Source: Lachnospiraceae bacterium UBA7481 (GTDB lineage: Bacteria > Bacillota > Clostridia > Lachnospirales > Lachnospiraceae). Taken from it: a stretch of DNA of 8,706 nt. The stretch lies in contig DLOP01000106.1 of the NCBI GenBank assembly GCA_002478505.1, positions 21,359 to 30,064 on the forward strand, in the 5' to 3' direction. Positions 4,736-8,706 of this stretch are shown here, piece by piece (position 1 is the first letter of the stretch; the number at the start of each line of letters is the position of its first letter). The notes below the pieces were generated by a model, which saw nothing but the letters and a program-made list of their open reading frames with translations, did not search any database and was not told the DNA's origin. The position numbers were made by a program, and so were the translations under genes.

Positions 4736-7060
4736 ATGCCTGAAAAGAAAAGGAAAACGGAACTTCTTTCGCCGGCGGGAGACATTGACGGTGCAGTCGG
4801 TGCGATCAATGCCGGGGCGGATGCGGTATATCTTGGCACAGAAGAATTTTCGGCAAGGGCATACGCTAAAAACCTGACGATAGAAGAAACCATTGAAATG
4901 ATACAGTATGCTCACCTGTATCACAGAAAACTTTATCTGACCATGAATACGTTGTTGAAAACCATGGAGTTTCCGAGGGCGCTTTCTGTTCTTGACCGCT
5001 TGTACCAGGCGGGACTGGACGCTGTGATTGTGCAGGATCTGGGACTGCTGTCATGCCTGCATCAGTATTTCCCGGAGTTGGAGATACATGCAAGCACGCA
5101 GCTTTCGGTCTTATCCGCCGCTGGCATGGAACAGCTGAAGGAATATCATGTGACCCGCGTTGTTCCCGGACGCGAGCTGTCATTGGCGGAGCTTGTGGAG
5201 TTGAAGAAGACGGGAATGGAGCTGGAGTGCTTTATCCATGGGGCAATGTGTTACGCTTATTCCGGAAGATGCCTGATGAGCAGTCTTGCGGGAGGAAGAA
5301 GCGGTAACCGCGGAAGATGTGCCGGGCCCTGTAGAAAGCAGTATCATATTCCGGGGCAAAAGGACGCTTATCTTCTCAGCATGAAGGACATGTGCTCTGT
5401 TGACCGGATCGGGGCTTTGATAGACGCCGGTATCGATTCCTTTAAGATCGAGGGAAGGATGAAAGCGGCGGAATATACGGCAGGCGTAACGTCAGTTTAC
5501 CGCAAAGTGATTGACCGGATTGAAAATGGGGAAAAGTATGTAGTAACAAAAGCAGACAGGGCGGTTTTAAAGGAGCTTTATATCCGTTCTGAGCTTCAGG
5601 ATGGATATTATTTCAGGCATAATGATAGAAACATGATCAGTCTGTCTGATCCTGCCTATTCCGGCTGCAGCGACGCCTTAAAAGAGGATATCCGCAGGCG
5701 TTATCTGGCGGAAAGGAAGCGTTATCCGATAAGTGGGGAGATCGCAGTATGCCAGGGAAAACCCATGCGGTTGACTTTGCGGCTGGATGATCATGAGGAG
5801 TCGGCAGAAGGCGCGGTTGCGGACGTGGCGGAAAAACGCGCCGTTTCCGATGAGGAGATCCGAAAACAGATCTGTAAGATGGGCAATACCTTTTATGAGA
5901 TCAAGGAACTTAAGATTGCTAACGATGGGAAATCATTTGTGGCTGTCAGCCAGTTGAACGATTTGCGAAGATCGGTCTTGGAGAAGTTGGATAGGGCATT
6001 ATTTTCTATGGATCGCCATAGCTGCCTGCAGCAGGAGATTTCCAAAGATAATACAAAAGTACTGAATCAATCACAGGGAGAAAATCGTTTTATATATGAG
6101 CGGCAATATTCAGAAAAGAAGCCTGCCATTCTCATTGGCGTGAAAACTAAGGAGCAGTTAAATATGGTTCTTAAGTATCCATATGCAGACGGCGTGATCC
6201 TTGACCTTATGATGCTTTCAGGAGAAGACTTATGGGATGGAGCGTATAAAAGAGAACATAATAGCGGCGAAATACAAAGGTTTGATACTGCAGCGGGATT
6301 GATCCGGAAGATATCAGAAACTCAAAAAAAGTGGTATCTCAGATTGCCGGAGATTATACGCCAGAAAGATATCGGAAGGATCAGGGAACAGCTTGAGACA
6401 ACGCTGCGTCTCACAGACGATATGCCGCCGGAAGGGATATATTGCGGTAGTCTCGACGCTATGGGGATAGCGGGGGAATATGCAGACCGGAATGGGGAGA
6501 ACCGAACGGCTGCGGAGCAGGAGATGCCAAAAGGGCGGAAGATCAGGGCGGATCAGGGAATCTATATTATGAACATTCAGGCGGAGAAGGACGTGTTAAA
6601 ACATGCCGTATCTTATACTGCCCCGCTTGAATTGAATCGAAAAGAGCTTTCCCATGCAATAAGAAAGGACGCAAGGGAATTAATCGTATATGGATATCTT
6701 CCCATGATGTATAGCGCCAACTGTATTGTCAATACAACGGAAGGCTGCGGCCGTACGAAAGCGAGGACGCGGATCATCGATCAGGAGAACAGGGAATTTC
6801 CGGTATTAATGAATCATTATTATTGTTTTAATACAATATACAACTGCGTTCCCCTGTCGCTGCATCAGGAAGTCGGCTGGCTGTATCAGGCGGGGGAGGC
6901 GGCTGTTTTCAGAATGGAATTTACGATTGAGGATGCCGTTGAAACAGACCGTGTGATGGACTGTTTTCAAAATGTATTTAGTGGGGATTCATCCACACGG
7001 ACAGAGGAAGAAGCGGGGAAGGAATACACGAAAGGTCATTTTAATCGAGGTGTTTTGTAA
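4736..7060 (+). CDS. Long U32-family protein (peptidase U32 / RlhA-like, with DUF3656-type middle region)
   Basis: This 774-residue cytoplasmic protein starts at ATG 4736 with a perfect AGGAGG eight bases upstream. The N-terminal TIM-barrel-like domain begins ELLSPAGDIDGAVGAINAGA (residues 9-28) and contains the U32 signature ECFIHGAMCYAYSGRCLMSS (164-183) followed by GRSGNRGRCAGPCR (187-200). Cys172, Cys179, Cys195 and Cys199 are the four-cysteine set that in RNA-modifying U32 members (E. coli RlhA and TrhP) is linked to an iron-sulfur cluster. FKIEGRMK (236-243) closes the domain. A middle region ending LNDLRRSVLEKL (407-418) resembles DUF3656, as in RlhA. The C-terminal region (about 460-745) contains VYGYLPMMYSANCIVNTTEG (651-670), with further cysteines at 663, 671, 697 and 704. 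Members were first called collagenases, but the better-studied long relatives hydroxylate tRNA or 23S rRNA, so an RNA-modification role is more likely than proteolysis; the exact target is not decided here. Its TAA overlaps the next ATG. Confidence 0.88.
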   Translation: MPEKKRKTELLSPAGDIDGAVGAINAGADAVYLGTEEFSARAYAKNLTIEETIEMIQYAHLYHRKLYLTMNTLLKTMEFPRALSVLDRLYQAGLDAVIVQDLGLLSCLHQYFPELEIHASTQLSVLSAAGMEQLKEYHVTRVVPGRELSLAELVELKKTGMELECFIHGAMCYAYSGRCLMSSLAGGRSGNRGRCAGPCRKQYHIPGQKDAYLLSMKDMCSVDRIGALIDAGIDSFKIEGRMKAAEYTAGVTSVYRKVIDRIENGEKYVVTKADRAVLKELYIRSELQDGYYFRHNDRNMISLSDPAYSGCSDALKEDIRRRYLAERKRYPISGEIAVCQGKPMRLTLRLDDHEESAEGAVADVAEKRAVSDEEIRKQICKMGNTFYEIKELKIANDGKSFVAVSQLNDLRRSVLEKLDRALFSMDRHSCLQQEISKDNTKVLNQSQGENRFIYERQYSEKKPAILIGVKTKEQLNMVLKYPYADGVILDLMMLSGEDLWDGAYKREHNSGEIQRFDTAAGLIRKISETQKKWYLRLPEIIRQKDIGRIREQLETTLRLTDDMPPEGIYCGSLDAMGIAGEYADRNGENRTAAEQEMPKGRKIRADQGIYIMNIQAEKDVLKHAVSYTAPLELNRKELSHAIRKDARELIVYGYLPMMYSANCIVNTTEGCGRTKARTRIIDQENREFPVLMNHYYCFNTIYNCVPLSLHQEVGWLYQAGEAAVFRMEFTIEDAVETDRVMDCFQNVFSGDSSTRTEEEAGKEYTKGHFNRGVL
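7046..7052 (+). promoter_or_regulatory. Ribosome binding site of the SEDS-PBP gene, inside the U32 coding end
   Basis: CGAGGTG stands seven bases before ATG 7060 and lies within the last codons of the U32 gene. With the TAATG overlap (7058-7062) it fixes the start and suggests that ribosomes re-initiate on the downstream gene. Confidence 0.7.
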
Positions 7061-8706
7061 TGAATTTATATGTCAGTGAGATTTCAAAGTATCTTATTAC
7101 TGCATTTATGGCGGCTTATACTTTGATGTCTTATATCACATTAAAATATAAGGATGACGATCGTCGGAAGGGGATCTACAGGGGACAGGCGTTCTTTATT
7201 TTCATGATTCATGCGCTGGGAATGTTCTGCGTATATGCATCCACGGAGGATATGGATTATCTAGTGCTGTTTTATGCGCAGGTCTTCGCGCTGTTCCTTT
7301 TTGAGAAGCTCATGGCGCTGTCCTATGGGCATTATCACCGCCAGCTCATGAACCATATGAAACTGCTGCTCAGTGTCGGTTTTATCATTCAGGCAAGACT
7401 TTCCTTTGATAAGGCGCGAAGGCTGCTGATCATTATTGCGGTGTCCCTTCTGTTGTGTCTTGTAATTCCGCTGCTGATCAGGAAGCTGACCGTTTTAAGA
7501 TCAAGGAAATTTGTTTTTGTCTATGGATTTCTGGGCGCGGCATTGCTTGCATTTGTCTATGCGCTGGGTTCGGTTACCTATGGATCTAAGTTGTCTATGA
7601 AGATCCTTGGGCTTGCTTTCCAGCCGTCGGAATTTGTGAAGATTATTTTTGCCTTTTTTCTGGCAGGGCTCTTATATGAGACCAGCCGTCTGGGAAGGCT
7701 GCTTCTTAGCGCGCTTCTTTCCGCTGTTTATGTGCTGCTGCTTGTGGCGTCAAAAGATCTTGGCACGGCATTGATCTATTGCATGATCTATCTGGCGGTA
7801 GTATACGCTGCTACAGGAAAGAATCGGTATCTTCTGGGCGGTCTCATGGTCGGAGGACTGGCAGGTGTGGTGGCCTATCGGTTGTTTGCGCATGTCAGGG
7901 TACGTATCGGGATCTGGCTGGATCCATGGAGTGATGTGGACGGTACCGGTTATCAGCTGACACAGTCGCTGTTTGGAATCGGTATGGGAGACTGGTTTGG
8001 CAGAGGACTTGGCAGGGGGATTCCGGAGACGATCCCGTTTGTGGACGAGGATTTTGTATTTTCTGCGGTTGCAGAGGAAATGGGTGTTGTGTTCGGTATT
8101 CTGTTGATCATGGTATATCTGAATCTGGTCCTGCTTATTTTATTCATTGCACAGCGTATGAAGAACCGTTTTTATCGTCTGGCTTCTGTCGGCATCGCGG
8201 TGTCGCTGGGCATACAGACATTTTTGACCATCGGGGGAGGAAGCCGCTTGATTCCGCTGACCGGCGTTACCCTTCCGCTGATCAGCAACGGGGGCAGCTC
8301 TGCTATGGCGACGATCATGATGTTTGGCATTATGTTTGGCGTTTCGATGATCAGGCAGGATGAGCTAAAGGCGGCGAAGGGAGAAGACGGAGAAATAGAT
8401 GGAGAAATAGACGGAGAAATAGTGGCGGCTGACGAGAGCCGTATCCTTGCGGAGATCAAAAGAAAGCGGGGAATCTTCTGCCTGGGTGGCATTTACGCTG
8501 TTTTATTTCTGTTAATGTGCGGCAATCTTATTTATTTTACCATTGCGCAAAGGGAGGAGGTTATTAACGCCTCCTATAATCATAAGCGTCAGGAACTGCT
8601 TGCGGAGGAAAATTACAGGGGGACGATATATGCTGCTGACGGTACTGTGCTAGCTGAGACGCTGAATCTGGAAGACGGCACGGATCCGGTCTTAGCCTCC
8701 GTCACG
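7060..8706 (+). CDS. SEDS glycosyltransferase (FtsW/RodA/SpoVE family) fused to a class B PBP; 3' end outside window
   Basis: The frame from ATG 7060 is open for 549 codons to the window edge. Residues 1-435 are a complete SEDS peptidoglycan polymerase. Several hydrophobic segments precede the core. Then come FIIQARLSFDKA (108-119), FQPSEFVKI (187-195), KDLGTALIY (232-240), WLDPWSDVDGTGYQLTQS (286-303), GRGLGRGIPETIPFVDEDF (314-332, with Asp331 in the position of the essential SEDS aspartate) and GVTLPLISNGGSS (402-414). SEDS proteins normally end about here, at 380-470 residues. This one continues through a charged linker with a DGEI repeat (443-454), a basic stretch (KRKRG, 467-471), another membrane helix (about 472-495) and N-HKR...YRGTIYAADGTVLAET (507-534), the usual beginning of a class B PBP ectodomain after its anchor. 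The transpeptidase active site is beyond the window. Inferred role: lipid II polymerisation and crosslinking by one polypeptide in the membrane. Whether it serves division, elongation or sporulation is unknown; zapA nearby favours division. Confidence 0.88.
   Translation, partial: MNLYVSEISKYLITAFMAAYTLMSYITLKYKDDDRRKGIYRGQAFFIFMIHALGMFCVYASTEDMDYLVLFYAQVFALFLFEKLMALSYGHYHRQLMNHMKLLLSVGFIIQARLSFDKARRLLIIIAVSLLLCLVIPLLIRKLTVLRSRKFVFVYGFLGAALLAFVYALGSVTYGSKLSMKILGLAFQPSEFVKIIFAFFLAGLLYETSRLGRLLLSALLSAVYVLLLVASKDLGTALIYCMIYLAVVYAATGKNRYLLGGLMVGGLAGVVAYRLFAHVRVRIGIWLDPWSDVDGTGYQLTQSLFGIGMGDWFGRGLGRGIPETIPFVDEDFVFSAVAEEMGVVFGILLIMVYLNLVLLILFIAQRMKNRFYRLASVGIAVSLGIQTFLTIGGGSRLIPLTGVTLPLISNGGSSAMATIMMFGIMFGVSMIRQDELKAAKGEDGEIDGEIDGEIVAADESRILAEIKRKRGIFCLGGIYAVLFLLMCGNLIYFTIAQREEVINASYNHKRQELLAEENYRGTIYAADGTVLAETLNLEDGTDPVLASVT
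8386..8421 (+). repeat. Three tandem 12-base units in the SEDS-PBP linker
   Basis: Three consecutive copies of GAYGGAGAAATA (8386-8397, 8398-8409, 8410-8421) differ only in the third base (C, T, C), and a partial GGAGAA precedes them at 8380. The repeat is in frame and encodes DGEI three times, in the acidic cytoplasmic linker between the SEDS core and the PBP membrane anchor. Such repeats change copy number by slippage in steps of four residues without breaking the frame. Confidence 0.85.

Noticed and set aside
5053..5307. An 84-codon plus-strand frame inside the U32 gene
   Set aside because: It is fully contained in a strongly conserved domain of the U32 protein in another frame, and its sequence resembles no known protein.
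7953..8492. Minus-strand frames rich in Ser, Pro and Ile opposite the SEDS-PBP gene
   Set aside because: Their composition is the mirror of hydrophobic membrane-helix codons on the + strand, and no start site or family supports them.

Overview
The window looks like a chromosomal segment of a Gram-positive anaerobe of the class Clostridia, most likely Lachnospiraceae. The protein families and the ruvA-ruvB-zapA-U32-SEDS/PBP gene order suggest this, together with strong AGGAGG-type ribosome binding sites, moderate base composition and very tight packing. The assignment rests on protein likeness only, because no rRNA or other marker is present. All recognised genes lie on the + strand. I see no tRNA, rRNA, CRISPR array, insertion sequence or phage gene, and no gap longer than about 125 bases.

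Left part (1-1578): the 3' part of leuC, cut by the window edge, and complete leuD. Together they encode the two subunits of 3-isopropylmalate dehydratase for leucine synthesis. The next gene overlaps the end of leuD. It encodes a small membrane-anchored NusG domain II protein (1565-1888) and is followed by a five- to six-helix Gx transporter / 'heptaprenyl diphosphate synthase component I' family protein with a TTG start (2010-2507). These two families often travel together and may form an envelope redox or transport module.

Middle part (2543-4209): ruvA and ruvB, the Holliday-junction branch-migration motor. A near-consensus promoter lies inside the last codons of ruvB and probably starts a new transcript for zapA (4257-4664), which encodes a Z-ring-associated protein with a long coiled-coil tail. 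A strong hairpin follows zapA.

Right part (4736-8706): a long U32-family protein (774 residues), probably an RNA-hydroxylation-type enzyme with a four-cysteine cluster motif. Its stop codon overlaps the start of the last reading frame (TAATG). That frame stays open to the window edge. It encodes a complete SEDS glycosyltransferase (FtsW/RodA/SpoVE family), then a charged linker with a DGEI repeat, a further membrane helix and the beginning of a class B penicillin-binding protein. The two partners of a peptidoglycan synthase, normally separate proteins, therefore appear to be one polypeptide. This is the most interesting item in the window. Its neighbour zapA hints at a role in division or septal wall synthesis, but that is inference.
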